From Lautropia sp. (GTDB taxonomy: Bacteria > Pseudomonadota > Gammaproteobacteria > Burkholderiales > Burkholderiaceae_E): DNA of 10,584 bases. Position numbers and translations under genes: made by a program. The notes under the pieces are model-generated. The model made no database searches. It was not told the origin of the DNA and worked only from the letters and a program-made list of their open reading frames with translations. The DNA lies in assembly GCA_013813615.1 (NCBI GenBank), contig JACCRJ010000534.1, positions 1 through 10,584 on the forward strand, in the 5' to 3' direction. Each line of letters opens with the position of its first letter. The stretch's first letter is position 1. This document shows positions 1 to 6,928 of this stretch, piece by piece.

Positions 1-18
1 GAGGACGCCGATCAGCAT
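1..18 (-). CDS. Possible start of a gene running off the left edge
   Basis: On the minus strand an ATG (complement of 16-18) is preceded by GGAG (complement of 25-28) at a spacing of 6 bases, which is a good ribosome binding site. The six visible codons read MLIGVL. The site lies 62 bases beyond the stop of the CaiB-like gene and in the same direction, so a third co-directional gene is plausible. Six codons are too few to assign a family, and a chance start in GC-rich DNA cannot be excluded. Confidence 0.25.
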
Positions 19-80
19 CGCCGGCTCCGCCCGATCGCCGCGCCAAGCTCGCCGGCGTCGCGGCCGTGGGCGCGCACCGG

Positions 81-1178
81 TCAGGATCCGCCGTCGAAGC
101 GCAGGACGGGTAGCGGCCTGGCGATGCCGCTGGACGCGCCGTCGCCTGACGCCGCCTGGTCGAACCAGCCGTTGGCACGCAGATGGGGATGCGCCGCCGC
201 CTCGGTGAAATCCAGCACCGGCGAGAGACAGCAGTCGCGGCCCGAGGCCGCCTCGGCCCAGTCGTCACGGCCGCGCTCGAGGAACCGCGCTGCCAGGATG
301 GCGCCAGCGTCGGCCCAGGTCTCCCGGAGATACTGGTCCGCGGCCTGAAGCCTGCCGGCCAGCCCGGTCGCGTCCAGCAGTTCGCGGTAAAACTTCGGTT
401 CCAGCGCGCCGACTGCGACGAATCCGCCGTCGGCACAGGCGTAGGTGCGGTAAAAGGGCGCCCCACCGTCGAGGAGGTTGGCCTCCCGTTGCAGCCGCCA
501 CTGGCCGGCGGCAAGCAGGCCGTGGAACATCGGTGTCAACCCGACCGTGCCGGCCGCGATGCTGGTGGTGACGACGCCGCCCCTGCCGTCGAGGCCCCGG
601 CGGACCAGGCGGGCGAGCACCCCCACCAGCAGGTGCATTGCGCCGCCGCCGAAATCGGCCACCAGGTTCAGCGGCGGCACCGGTTGCCCGGCCTTGCCGA
701 TCGCGTGGAGCACGCCGGTCAGAGCCAGGTAGTTGATGTCGTGGCCCGCCCGCATGGCGAGCGGCCCGCGGTCACCCCACCCGCTCAGCCGCCCGACCAC
801 AAGGCGCGGATGCGTCCGCAGCAGGACCTGCGGATGGAGGCCCAGCCGCTCCAGGACGCCCGGGCGGAAACCCTCCAGCAGCACGTCCGCCCCGGCAAGC
901 TGCTGAGCCATCGCCCACTGGTCCCGCGGATTCTTCAGGTCCAGCGCCAGCGTCGTCTTGCCGTGGTTGAGCAGGTCGAACTCCGGCGGCACCGCCACGC
1001 CCAGGCCGGGGTCCTGCGGCGGCGAAACCCGGGTAACCCGCGCGCCGAGCTGCGTGAGCAGCATGCCGGCGAACGGGACCGGGCCGATGGCATGCAACTC
1101 GGTAACCTGCAGCCCTTCGAGGGGCAGGCGCACCGAGTCGTCAGGGGCGTCGGGACCGGCGGCAGCGGGATCTTGCAT
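81..1178 (-). CDS. CaiB/BaiF family protein, alpha-methylacyl-CoA racemase-like
   Basis: A 365-residue protein of the CaiB/BaiF (family III CoA-transferase) fold. The N-terminal region has the family core LEGLQVTELHAIGP (about residues 20-33), followed by LEGFRPGVLERLGL (about 101-114). Three residues match the catalytic set of alpha-methylacyl-CoA racemases: His146 in the AGHDINYLALTG motif, Asp175 in VADFGGG and Glu260 in GALEPKFYREL. In the known mycobacterial racemase these are His126, Asp156 and Glu241, so this protein is offset by 19-20 residues. True CoA-transferases of the fold rely on the Asp and lack this His motif, so epimerisation of 2-methylacyl-CoA esters in branched-chain acyl catabolism is the better guess, though CoA transfer remains possible. 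The N-terminus is about 20 residues longer than usual and no good ribosome binding site precedes the ATG; a GTG at codon 16 is an alternative. The gene lies 72 bases downstream of comM on the same strand and may be read through from it. Confidence 0.88.
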   Translation of the reverse strand: MQDPAAAGPDAPDDSVRLPLEGLQVTELHAIGPVPFAGMLLTQLGARVTRVSPPQDPGLGVAVPPEFDLLNHGKTTLALDLKNPRDQWAMAQQLAGADVLLEGFRPGVLERLGLHPQVLLRTHPRLVVGRLSGWGDRGPLAMRAGHDINYLALTGVLHAIGKAGQPVPPLNLVADFGGGAMHLLVGVLARLVRRGLDGRGGVVTTSIAAGTVGLTPMFHGLLAAGQWRLQREANLLDGGAPFYRTYACADGGFVAVGALEPKFYRELLDATGLAGRLQAADQYLRETWADAGAILAARFLERGRDDWAEAASGRDCCLSPVLDFTEAAAHPHLRANGWFDQAASGDGASSGIARPLPVLRFDGGS

Positions 1179-1250
1179 GAGTCGGAATGGTACTTCCGGC
1201 GCTGCCGCCCGGGCGGCGACCGCGAGGTGCGCCCTGGGCTCTTCTGCATG

Positions 1251-2834
1251 CTACGCAGGCCACAACGCCGGCGCCTGCGCGATCGGCTCGAGCTGGCGGC
1301 GCAGGCCGACGGCTTCCGCGACGTGGTCGCGCTGGATCGCGGCGTCCTGTGCCAGGTCCGCGACGGTGCGCGCCACCCTGAGGGTCCTGTGCAGAGCGCG
1401 CATCGACCAGTCGAAGCGGCGGGCCGCCTGGGCGGCAAGGCCGCGCGCACCATCCGTCAGCGCCAGCGTGTCCTCCAGCTCGGCGGCGGCAACCTCGCTG
1501 TTTCGCCTGCCCTGTCGGGCCAACTGGCGCCTGCGCGCGTCCAGCACCCGAGCGGCGACGACGGCCGTCGTGTCGCGCCGTGCCTGTTCCTCTGCGTCTT
1601 CGTCGAAGTCGGCACAGGCGTGGCGGCGCACGTCGACGCACAAGTCGAAGCGGTCCAGCAGAGGGCCGGACAGGCGGGACCGGTAGCGCCGGATCTGTTC
1701 CGGCGTGCAGTCGCACGCGTGCCGGGCGTCCCCCAGGTAGCCGCAGGGGCAGGGATTCATCGCCGCGACCAGCAGGAAGTCCGCGGGAAAGGTTTCGCTG
1801 TAGGGGCCTCGCGCGACGGTGATGCGGCCGGTTTCCAGTGGCTCGCGCAGCGCCTCCACCGCTGCCCGCCGGAATTCCGGCAACTCGTCCAGGAACAGGA
1901 TCCCCTGGTGGGCCAGGCTGATCTCGCCCGGCCGCGGCGGCTGGCCGCCGCCGATCAGGCCGGCGACCGACACCGAATGGTGCGGCGACCTGACCGGCCT
2001 GCTCATCCAGCGTCGAGGGTCGAGCTTTCCCTTGAGCGACGCGATGGCGGCGGAGGCGAGTGCTTCGTTCCGCGTCAAAGGCGGCATCAGGCCGGCAAGC
2101 CGCGCGGCCAGCATGCTCTTGCCGGTGCCCGGCGGGCCCGCGAGCAGGAGGTGGTGATGGCCCGCTGCCGCGATCTCCAGCGCGCGCTTGGCATGGGCCT
2201 GGCCGATGACGTCGGCGAGGTCGGGCGCTTCGCCTCGCCGGCTGCCGACCTCAGCTGCGGCGCATGAGACCGGGGCCTGCACGGGAGTTGCGGTGGCTGC
2301 CGGCTCCAGGAGACGCCGGCGTTGCAGATGAGCGCAGACATCCGAGAGGCTCGCTGCGCCGAGTATCGCGGGATGGCCGCACAGGGCAGCCTCGGCCGAA
2401 TTGTCCCGAGGCAAGATCAACGATCGGCTGCTCTGGTCCGAGACCAGGCCGCACGCGAGGGCGAGGGCAGCCTTGATCGGCCTGAGCGCGCCGCTGAGCG
2501 AGAGCTCGCCGATCAGTTCTGCATCGGCCAACGCGGCCGGCGGTATCTGTCCGCAGGCGGCCAGGATGCCGATGGCGATCGGCAGGTCGAAACGCCCGGA
2601 GTCCTTCGGCAGGTCCGCCGGCGCCAGGTTTACGGTGATGCGGCGATTCGGAAACTCGTAGCCGCTTTGAAGGAGGGCTGCGCGCACCCGCTCCCGGCTT
2701 TCGCGCACCGAGGCCTGCGGCAGTCCGACGATGCTGAATAGCGGCAGGCCGTTGGCCAGATGGACTTCCACCCGCACCGCCGGGGCGGTGAGTCCGCGCA
2801 GGGCCCGGCTGTGCGCAACCGCCAGGGCGACCAT
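1251..2834 (-). CDS. comM: ComM/YifB family Mg-chelatase-like AAA+ ATPase
   Basis: A 527-residue protein matching the YifB/ComM family from end to end. The N-terminal Lon-protease-like domain opens with the family start MVALAVAHSRALRGL and contains VEVHLANGLPLFSIVGLP. The AAA+ core carries Walker A GPPGTGKS near residue 233 and Walker B ILFLDELPEF near residue 313. It also has the family CPCGY and CDC cysteine motif and the arginine-finger region SGPLLDRFDL. The C-terminal Mg-chelatase helical domain has the pattern RALHRTLRVARTVADL. In Vibrio ComM is a hexameric helicase that promotes branch migration when transformed DNA is integrated; the family is also common in bacteria not known to be competent. 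An in-frame ATG 51 bases upstream (2885) would add 17 Arg/Pro-rich residues unlike the family, so the start at 2834 was chosen. No strong ribosome binding site is visible at either. The gene appears intact. Confidence 0.95.
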   Translation of the reverse strand: MVALAVAHSRALRGLTAPAVRVEVHLANGLPLFSIVGLPQASVRESRERVRAALLQSGYEFPNRRITVNLAPADLPKDSGRFDLPIAIGILAACGQIPPAALADAELIGELSLSGALRPIKAALALACGLVSDQSSRSLILPRDNSAEAALCGHPAILGAASLSDVCAHLQRRRLLEPAATATPVQAPVSCAAAEVGSRRGEAPDLADVIGQAHAKRALEIAAAGHHHLLLAGPPGTGKSMLAARLAGLMPPLTRNEALASAAIASLKGKLDPRRWMSRPVRSPHHSVSVAGLIGGGQPPRPGEISLAHQGILFLDELPEFRRAAVEALREPLETGRITVARGPYSETFPADFLLVAAMNPCPCGYLGDARHACDCTPEQIRRYRSRLSGPLLDRFDLCVDVRRHACADFDEDAEEQARRDTTAVVAARVLDARRRQLARQGRRNSEVAAAELEDTLALTDGARGLAAQAARRFDWSMRALHRTLRVARTVADLAQDAAIQRDHVAEAVGLRRQLEPIAQAPALWPA

Positions 2835-3036
2835 CGGCTTACGCCGGGCGTGCCCCTGGGGGCGAGGTCGGGGCCGGATCAACATCCAGGTCGAGTCTGC
2901 AGCTTGTCATCTGACCCCTCGCTTGCGAGCTTCGTGAGGGTTTCGAGCGTAGCAGTTGTCTGCCGGAAGGTCGGCGCAGGACGCTGCGCTTCGGCCTAGG
3001 CTGGGTGGGGATGAGAACCAGCGGCTTCGGACAAGG

Positions 3037-3477
3037 TCATACCGCGTACCCCAATGCCTTGATCGTCGTCTCGTCGCGAACGCCGTCGTAGTAGCGTGCC
3101 AGGACTTCGCCGAACGCTGCCTCGGCGGGTGCGACGACCTCGAACAGGGTCATGCATGAGCGCAGCTTGAGATCGTCGGGCGACCCGAAGATCTGATGAA
3201 CCGTCATGCCCTGCACCGCCAGGACAAGCATCGTGCATCGCCTGAGGCGTTCCGAAAGAAGCGGATGCTGCCAGTACGCCTGCGCTTCGACGCGATCCTC
3301 GATGCCGAAGAACCTGGCCGTACTGCTTCGCCCGAGCATCCGTAACTGCGGAAAGATGAACCACATCCAGTGGGTTCGCTTCGCTCCGCCCGCCAGTTCG
3401 GCGCAAACCGCCTCGAAAACCGGGTTCTGCGCATCGATAAACCGCCCCAGACCTGGATCTTCGAGCATTGCCTTCAT
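3037..3477 (-). CDS. DUF1810 family protein
   Basis: A 146-residue soluble protein with the hallmarks of DUF1810: an N-terminal GRFIDAQNPVFEAVCAEL helix, HWMWFIFPQL at residues 36-45, a FFGIEDRVEAQAYWQHP segment around 57-72, and IFGSPDDLKLRSCMTLFE at 96-113. The length is normal for the family, so it appears complete. The biochemical function is unknown; database entries sometimes call such proteins calpastatin, which has no support here. There is no signal peptide or membrane segment. The first ATG (3477) has AGG directly against it, whereas an ATG at codon 4 (3468) has AGGA eight bases upstream, so the true start may be the second. It is transcribed divergently from the aminotransferase gene and is followed by about 200 bases without a recognised gene before comM. 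Confidence 0.85.
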   Translation of the reverse strand: MKAMLEDPGLGRFIDAQNPVFEAVCAELAGGAKRTHWMWFIFPQLRMLGRSSTARFFGIEDRVEAQAYWQHPLLSERLRRCTMLVLAVQGMTVHQIFGSPDDLKLRSCMTLFEVVAPAEAAFGEVLARYYDGVRDETTIKALGYAV

Positions 3478-3537
3478 CCTGTATTGCCGTCATCGTACTA
3501 AAAGATCGGAACGCCTCGCGGCTGCGCCGGCGGCCTC

Positions 3538-3566
3538 TTGATTACGTTGTTGTTATGGAAGACAAT
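3538..3566 (+). promoter_or_regulatory. Candidate sigma70-type promoter for the aminotransferase gene
   Basis: TTGATT at 3538-3543 and GACAAT at 3561-3566 are separated by exactly 17 bases. Each element matches the sigma70 consensus at four of six positions. The stretch stands out as AT-rich in a GC-rich window and points toward the plus-strand operon. It would leave a leader of about 240 bases before the TTG start. This is a consensus match only. Confidence 0.35.
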
Positions 3567-3615
3567 CGATTCGACTTGGCTGTGTAACCCACGGCACCTC
3601 ACGTGGGGGCATAGG

Positions 3616-3636
3616 GCTGGTGAGCCTTCCACCAGC
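3616..3636. repeat. Perfect inverted repeat in the operon leader
   Basis: GCTGGTG at 3616-3622 and CACCAGC at 3630-3636 are perfect reverse complements around a 7-base loop. The repeat lies between the candidate promoter and the aminotransferase start. It could be a leader hairpin or an operator half-site pair. It is not followed by a T-run, so it is not a classic terminator. A 7-base stem can arise by chance in GC-rich DNA. Confidence 0.3.
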
Positions 3637-3801
3637 AACATACACGAGCACTTCGACCAACGCGACGGACCGGGTGCCGCCAGGGCTGTCCGCGCGCACA
3701 TCCTCAATGGGCTCGATGCATGTCCAGCCGCCTCCCGGACGCCGGACGTGAGCTGAGCGCCGCATGCTGATTGCGCCGCAGTCATGCCGGCCGCGCGGCG
3801 C

Positions 3802-3807
3802 AAGGAG
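3802..3807 (+). promoter_or_regulatory. Ribosome binding site deciding a TTG start
   Basis: AAGGAG sits six bases before an in-frame TTG at 3814. The only upstream ATG in frame (3784) has no comparable site before it. The site would lie inside the coding region if translation began at 3784, which argues for the TTG start. Confidence 0.65.
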
Positions 3808-3813
3808 AATCTC

Positions 3814-5181
3814 TTGGAAGTAAGCGGTACCGACACCAACAGCAGCGCCGCAGCGGATTTCCGCGACAATTTGATCCGCTACGGCGGCGACGTGTATCCG
3901 GAGATCGTGGAGCGCGCGCAGGGCTGCTACGTCTGGGACGCCGCGGGCAGGAAGATTCTCGATTTCACCTCGGGGCAGATGTGCGCGACCGTCGGGCACA
4001 GCCATCCCCATGTCGTGGCGGCCATCAGGAAAAGCTGCGACACGGCACTCCATCTTTTCTCCGGCATGATTCCGCGCAGTGTCGTGCAGCTTGCCGACAG
4101 GCTCGCGAAGATCGTGCCCCGGCCCTTGCGCAAATCGCTGCTGCTGAGCACCGGCAGCGAGAGCAACGATGCGGCCATCAAGATGGCGAAACTCGCCACC
4201 GGCGGCTTCGAAGTGGTCGGGCTGGGGGGGTCCTGGCATGGCGTCACCGGCAATGCCGGCGCGGTGTCGTACGCAAGTGACCGCAAGGGCTACGGCCCCG
4301 GGATGCCCGGCTCCTTCGTCATTCCCGAGCCAAACGCCTATCGCTGCCCGGTCAGGCACTGCCGGGACGCCTGCGACCGCACCTGCATGAAGATCGGTTT
4401 CGAGATGTACGACATGCAGTCGGCCGGGGCGCCCGCTGCGGTCATAGCGGAACCGGTCATAAGCGCGGGCGGCGTCATCGTGCCGCCGCAGGGCTATTTT
4501 GCCGAACTGCAGTCCGAAGCCCACCAGCGCGGCATGCTGCTCATTTTCGATGAGGCGCAAACGGCATTCGGACGCCTGGGCCACTGGTTCGCTGCATCCC
4601 ATCTGCAAGTCACGCCGGACATCATGACGGTGTCCAAGACGCTCGGCGGCGGCATGCCGCTCGCCGGGGTGATCACCTCGGATGCCATCGAGCAAGCGTG
4701 CCATCGCCGCGGCTTCGCCTTCTACACCTCTCACGTGTCGGATCCGCTGCCCGCCATGGTCGGGCTCGCCGTCATGCAGACCATCGAGCAGGAAGGCCTG
4801 CTGGCACGCAGCACGGACAGGGGCAACTACCTCGCGGCCCGCCTGGCGGAACTGCAGGAACGGCACGAGGAGATCGGCGACGTGCGCGGCATGGGGCTGT
4901 TGCGCGGCATCGAGCTGGTGCGTAGCCGCGAGACACGCGAACCCCATCACGAGCTGGGTGCGCTCACTACGGCACGATGCCTGGAGCTGGGGCTCTCCAT
5001 GAACATCCGGCGCCGTCCGGAACGGGGCTCGGTATGGCGTATCGCGCCGCCGCTGACGGTCACGACACAGGACATCGACCTTGCCGTGACGATCTTCGAC
5101 CAGGCGCTCGCCGAAAGCCGCGACCTGCTCGCGCAGCGCTCCGTTGCGGCAGCCCGCCCGCCGGCCGCCAAGGCCGCCTGA
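3814..5181 (+). CDS. Class III PLP aminotransferase, 2,2-dialkylglycine decarboxylase-like
   Basis: A cytosolic PLP enzyme of 455 residues from the TTG start, or 465 if the ATG at 3784 is used. It resembles 2,2-dialkylglycine decarboxylase (DGD, DgdA of Burkholderia cepacia) along its length: LIRYGG near the N-terminus, LDFTSGQM, LFSGM, LLLSTGSESNDAAIKMAKL, SWHGVTG, IFDEAQTAFGR, SKTLGGGMPLAG, YTSHVSDPLPA, LGLSMNI and RIAPPLTV. Active-site residues of DGD are kept at a constant offset of 3: Gln55 (Gln52 in DGD), Trp141 (138), the PLP lysine Lys275 (272) and Arg409 (406). DGD couples decarboxylation of 2,2-dialkylglycines to transamination of pyruvate. Compared with DGD there is a cysteine-rich segment at residues 178-191 (CX4CX3CX3C) and an Ala/Pro-rich tail. 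The TTG start was chosen for the AAGGAG six bases upstream. The gene lies 118 bases before an amino acid ABC importer on the same strand. Many close relatives are called only aspartate aminotransferase family protein, so the decarboxylase activity and the substrate are inference. Confidence 0.9.
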   Translation: MEVSGTDTNSSAAADFRDNLIRYGGDVYPEIVERAQGCYVWDAAGRKILDFTSGQMCATVGHSHPHVVAAIRKSCDTALHLFSGMIPRSVVQLADRLAKIVPRPLRKSLLLSTGSESNDAAIKMAKLATGGFEVVGLGGSWHGVTGNAGAVSYASDRKGYGPGMPGSFVIPEPNAYRCPVRHCRDACDRTCMKIGFEMYDMQSAGAPAAVIAEPVISAGGVIVPPQGYFAELQSEAHQRGMLLIFDEAQTAFGRLGHWFAASHLQVTPDIMTVSKTLGGGMPLAGVITSDAIEQACHRRGFAFYTSHVSDPLPAMVGLAVMQTIEQEGLLARSTDRGNYLAARLAELQERHEEIGDVRGMGLLRGIELVRSRETREPHHELGALTTARCLELGLSMNIRRRPERGSVWRIAPPLTVTTQDIDLAVTIFDQALAESRDLLAQRSVAAARPPAAKAA

Positions 5182-5245
5182 GGCGCTTCGGGGGGAGTTT
5201 CATCCTGGTTCGCTGGCCCGCTGTCAGGGACGGCGTGTAAGCTAG

Positions 5246-5257
5246 GCGGCGCGCCGC
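5246..5257. repeat. GC palindrome followed by T-rich DNA
   Basis: GCGGCGCGCCGC is a perfect 12-base palindrome between the aminotransferase gene and the binding-protein gene, followed by a T-rich stretch (5259-5277) without a continuous T-run. Read rightwards it could form a short 4-base-pair stem with a CGCG loop and act as a weak terminator or stabilising element. No convincing -35/-10 pair was found between it and the start at 5300, so whether the transporter has its own promoter is open. Confidence 0.2.
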
Positions 5258-5299
5258 GTTGGTCTTATTCATCATTTACCGAGTCGAGGACTACGAATC

Positions 5300-6106
5300 A
5301 TGCTCAACAGATATTTATCAATCGTTGCCACCACCGCAGTCCTGTGCCTGCTGGGCGCCGCCTCGGCCAGCGCCGACGTGCTGGACGATGTCAGGAAAAA
5401 AGGCGTGCTCGTCGTCGGCACCAAGGCCGACTATCGGCCGTTCGGTCACCTCGATCCATCCGGCAAGATCGTCGGCTTCGAGCCGGACCTCGCCGCCGAC
5501 GTGGCAAAGCGGCTCGGCGTAAAGCTGGAGCTGGTGCCGGTGGTCGCTTCCAATCGCATCCAGTTCCTGCAGCAGGGCCGGATCGACATGATGCTCGCCA
5601 CGATGAGCGACACGCCGGAGCGCCGCAAGATCGTCGACATCATCGAACCGAACCACTACGGCTCGGGCACCAACGTGCTGGCGCCGAAGTCGGCGGGCCT
5701 CAAGAACTGGGAAGCGCTGCGCGGCAAGAAGGTGTGTCTGATCCAGGGCGCCTTCTACAACAAGGAACTGCAGGAGAAGTACGGCGTCGAGGGCGTGGCG
5801 TTCCCCGGCACGGCGGAGGCGTATTCGGCTCTGAAGAATGGCAACTGCGTGGCTTTTGCCTACGACGACACCGCGATCATCGGAGAAATGCAGAAGCCCG
5901 AGTGGAGCGCGCATGAAATGCCACTCGACTCGATCCTCTTCGTGCCATGGGGACTGGCTGTCAAACAGGGCGAGAAGGCCTTTGCCGACATGCTGTCGAA
6001 AACGGCGGCCGAATGGCACAAGTCCGGCTACATACAGGAACTCGAGAAGAAGTGGGGCATCAAGCCCACCAGATTCGCGGCGGAAAGCCGGCTGAAATTC
6101 AAGTAG
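5300..6106 (+). CDS. Amino acid ABC transporter periplasmic binding protein (family 3)
   Basis: A 268-residue periplasmic solute-binding protein that delivers substrate to the permeases encoded next. Residues 1-25 form a Sec signal peptide with Arg at position 4, a hydrophobic core and a probable cut after ASA (before Asp26). The mature protein starts with the family pattern VLDDVRKKGVLVVGTKADYRPF, then GKIVGFEPDLAADVAKRLG (about residues 55-73). Next is RIDMMLATMSDTPERRKIVDI (about 94-114), where Arg108 corresponds to the arginine that grips the ligand alpha-carboxylate in polar amino acid binding proteins. The second lobe contains GKKVCLIQGAFYNKEL and a C-terminal HKSGYIQELEKKWGI helix. The length is normal. 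A GAGGA sequence lies nine bases before the ATG. The arginine supports an alpha-amino-acid-like ligand, but its exact identity cannot be read from sequence. Confidence 0.93.
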   Translation: MLNRYLSIVATTAVLCLLGAASASADVLDDVRKKGVLVVGTKADYRPFGHLDPSGKIVGFEPDLAADVAKRLGVKLELVPVVASNRIQFLQQGRIDMMLATMSDTPERRKIVDIIEPNHYGSGTNVLAPKSAGLKNWEALRGKKVCLIQGAFYNKELQEKYGVEGVAFPGTAEAYSALKNGNCVAFAYDDTAIIGEMQKPEWSAHEMPLDSILFVPWGLAVKQGEKAFADMLSKTAAEWHKSGYIQELEKKWGIKPTRFAAESRLKFK

Positions 6107-6127
6107 CGAGCGGCAGGGCCGCATCGG

Positions 6128-6160
6128 CGCGGAGGGCGGAGTGGTTGGCCGCCCTCTGCG
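6128..6160 (+). terminator. Strong intercistronic hairpin, possible attenuator
   Basis: A 12-base-pair stem (6128-6139 with 6149-6160, one G-U pair) closes a 9-base loop just after the binding-protein gene and before the first permease gene. The tail GTTGTTCCT is T-rich but interrupted, so full termination is doubtful. Hairpins in this position in ABC operons commonly stabilise the binding-protein message or lower readthrough so that the binding protein outnumbers the permeases; that role is inferred here. Confidence 0.55.
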
Positions 6161-6184
6161 GTTGTTCCTAGCCATGGATTGTTG

Positions 6185-6928
6185 ATGGAGTTGTTCTGGG
6201 CGTGGTTTCGCTGGTTGCATGAGTCAACCGGCATCAACCTCACGATCTTCTACGACGGGTTCGATCGCGGCCGCTTCGCCAGCGGTCTGCTGATGACCAT
6301 CAGACTGTCGGCTATCTGTATCCTGCTGAGCGTGCTGATAGGGATTCTTGGCGCCTGGCTGCAGGGGTCGCGCCTGCAATTCACCCGCCACGTCGTCTAC
6401 TGGTACATCCAGTTCTTTCGCAATACCCCGCCACTGGTCCAGCTGTACTTCTTCTACTTCGGCATCGGTACGCTGCTTACAACCACCGGCGCCACCAGCG
6501 GCCCCGTGCCGATGGTGACCAACGTCACGTGGGCCGTTATTTCGCTTTCCTTCTTCGCCGGCGCCTTCAACGTCGAGATCTTCCGCTCCGGCATCGAAGC
6601 CGTTCCGCGGACCACGGTCGAGGCTGCCGAATCGCTGGGCTTCAGCCGATTTCGCACTTACCTTCATATCGTGTTTCCGCTGGCGTTTCGCATCAGCCTG
6701 CCGGCCCTCAATAACAATCTCGTGAACCTCGTGAAGACGACGACGCTCGCCTATGCGATTGCCGTACCGGAGATGCTGTACGTGACGAGCCAGATCTGGT
6801 CGGACGAGCTGAATGTCCCCGAGATGATGAACGTGCTGCTGGTTGCCTACTTCGCGCTCGTGGGCCTGCTCGTCTACGTGATGCACCGGTGGGAGCGCGC
6901 CATCCGTGTTCCGGGGTTCGGCGCTTGA
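6185..6928 (+). CDS. Amino acid ABC transporter permease (HisM/HisQ family), first subunit
   Basis: An inner-membrane permease of 247 residues. After a short N-terminal segment it has several hydrophobic spans: about residues 36-58 (GLLMTIRLSAICILLSVLIG), a segment with the family signature FFRNTPPLVQLYFFYFGIG (about 77-95), a span around 115-130, and further spans near 185-200 and 215-235. The cytoplasmic EAA loop that contacts the ATPase is clear: EAAESLGFSRFRTYLHIVFP at about 146-165. The start is uncertain. TTG at 6179 and 6182 and ATG at 6185 are in frame within a few codons, none with a good ribosome binding site, and ATG was chosen by default. It overlaps the second permease gene by four bases if that gene starts at 6925. 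It presumably forms a heterodimer with that subunit. Confidence 0.92.
   Translation: MELFWAWFRWLHESTGINLTIFYDGFDRGRFASGLLMTIRLSAICILLSVLIGILGAWLQGSRLQFTRHVVYWYIQFFRNTPPLVQLYFFYFGIGTLLTTTGATSGPVPMVTNVTWAVISLSFFAGAFNVEIFRSGIEAVPRTTVEAAESLGFSRFRTYLHIVFPLAFRISLPALNNNLVNLVKTTTLAYAIAVPEMLYVTSQIWSDELNVPEMMNVLLVAYFALVGLLVYVMHRWERAIRVPGFGA

Larger units (their letters stand above)
3478..3813. other. Divergent intergenic region
   Basis: About 336 bases without a recognised gene separate the minus-strand DUF1810 gene from the plus-strand aminotransferase gene. The first third is more AT-rich than its surroundings and holds a candidate promoter facing right. An AATCGATT palindrome at 3564-3571 overlaps the promoter's -10 element. 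A perfect 7-base inverted repeat lies at 3616-3636. The minus strand has a stop-free frame through 3556-3783, but it merely continues the antisense shadow of the aminotransferase gene and its translation was not recognised. Any regulator of the right-hand operon would be expected to act here; no regulator gene lies in the window. Confidence 0.6.

Noticed and set aside
1204..1217. Perfect palindrome GCCGCCCGGGCGGC between comM and the CaiB-like gene
   Set aside because: As a hairpin it gives only a 5-base-pair stem with a 4-base loop and no T-run follows on the minus strand, so a terminator call is not supported; such GC palindromes arise easily here.
183..2267. A 694-codon open frame on the plus strand opposite the CaiB-like gene and comM
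   Set aside because: It spans two well-recognised minus-strand genes and the gap between them, and its Arg/Gln/Pro/Ala-rich translation has no recognisable domain. Long antisense frames are expected opposite GC-rich coding DNA.
2916..2940. Short inverted repeat CCCTC/GAGGG downstream of the DUF1810 gene, with an inner CTCGC/GCGAG repeat
   Set aside because: The stems are only five to seven base pairs, they compete with each other, and there is no T-run on either strand, so I do not call it a terminator or a regulatory element.
3498..3869. A 123-codon minus-strand frame across the start of the aminotransferase gene
   Set aside because: It overlaps the conserved N-terminus of the aminotransferase in antisense and its translation has no recognisable features.
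3553..4950. A 465-codon open frame on the minus strand opposite the aminotransferase gene, extending into the intergenic region
   Set aside because: The opposite strand encodes a textbook class III PLP enzyme. The antisense translation is His/Arg/Gly-rich with no family signature, and the extension into the gap was not recognisable as a gene remnant.
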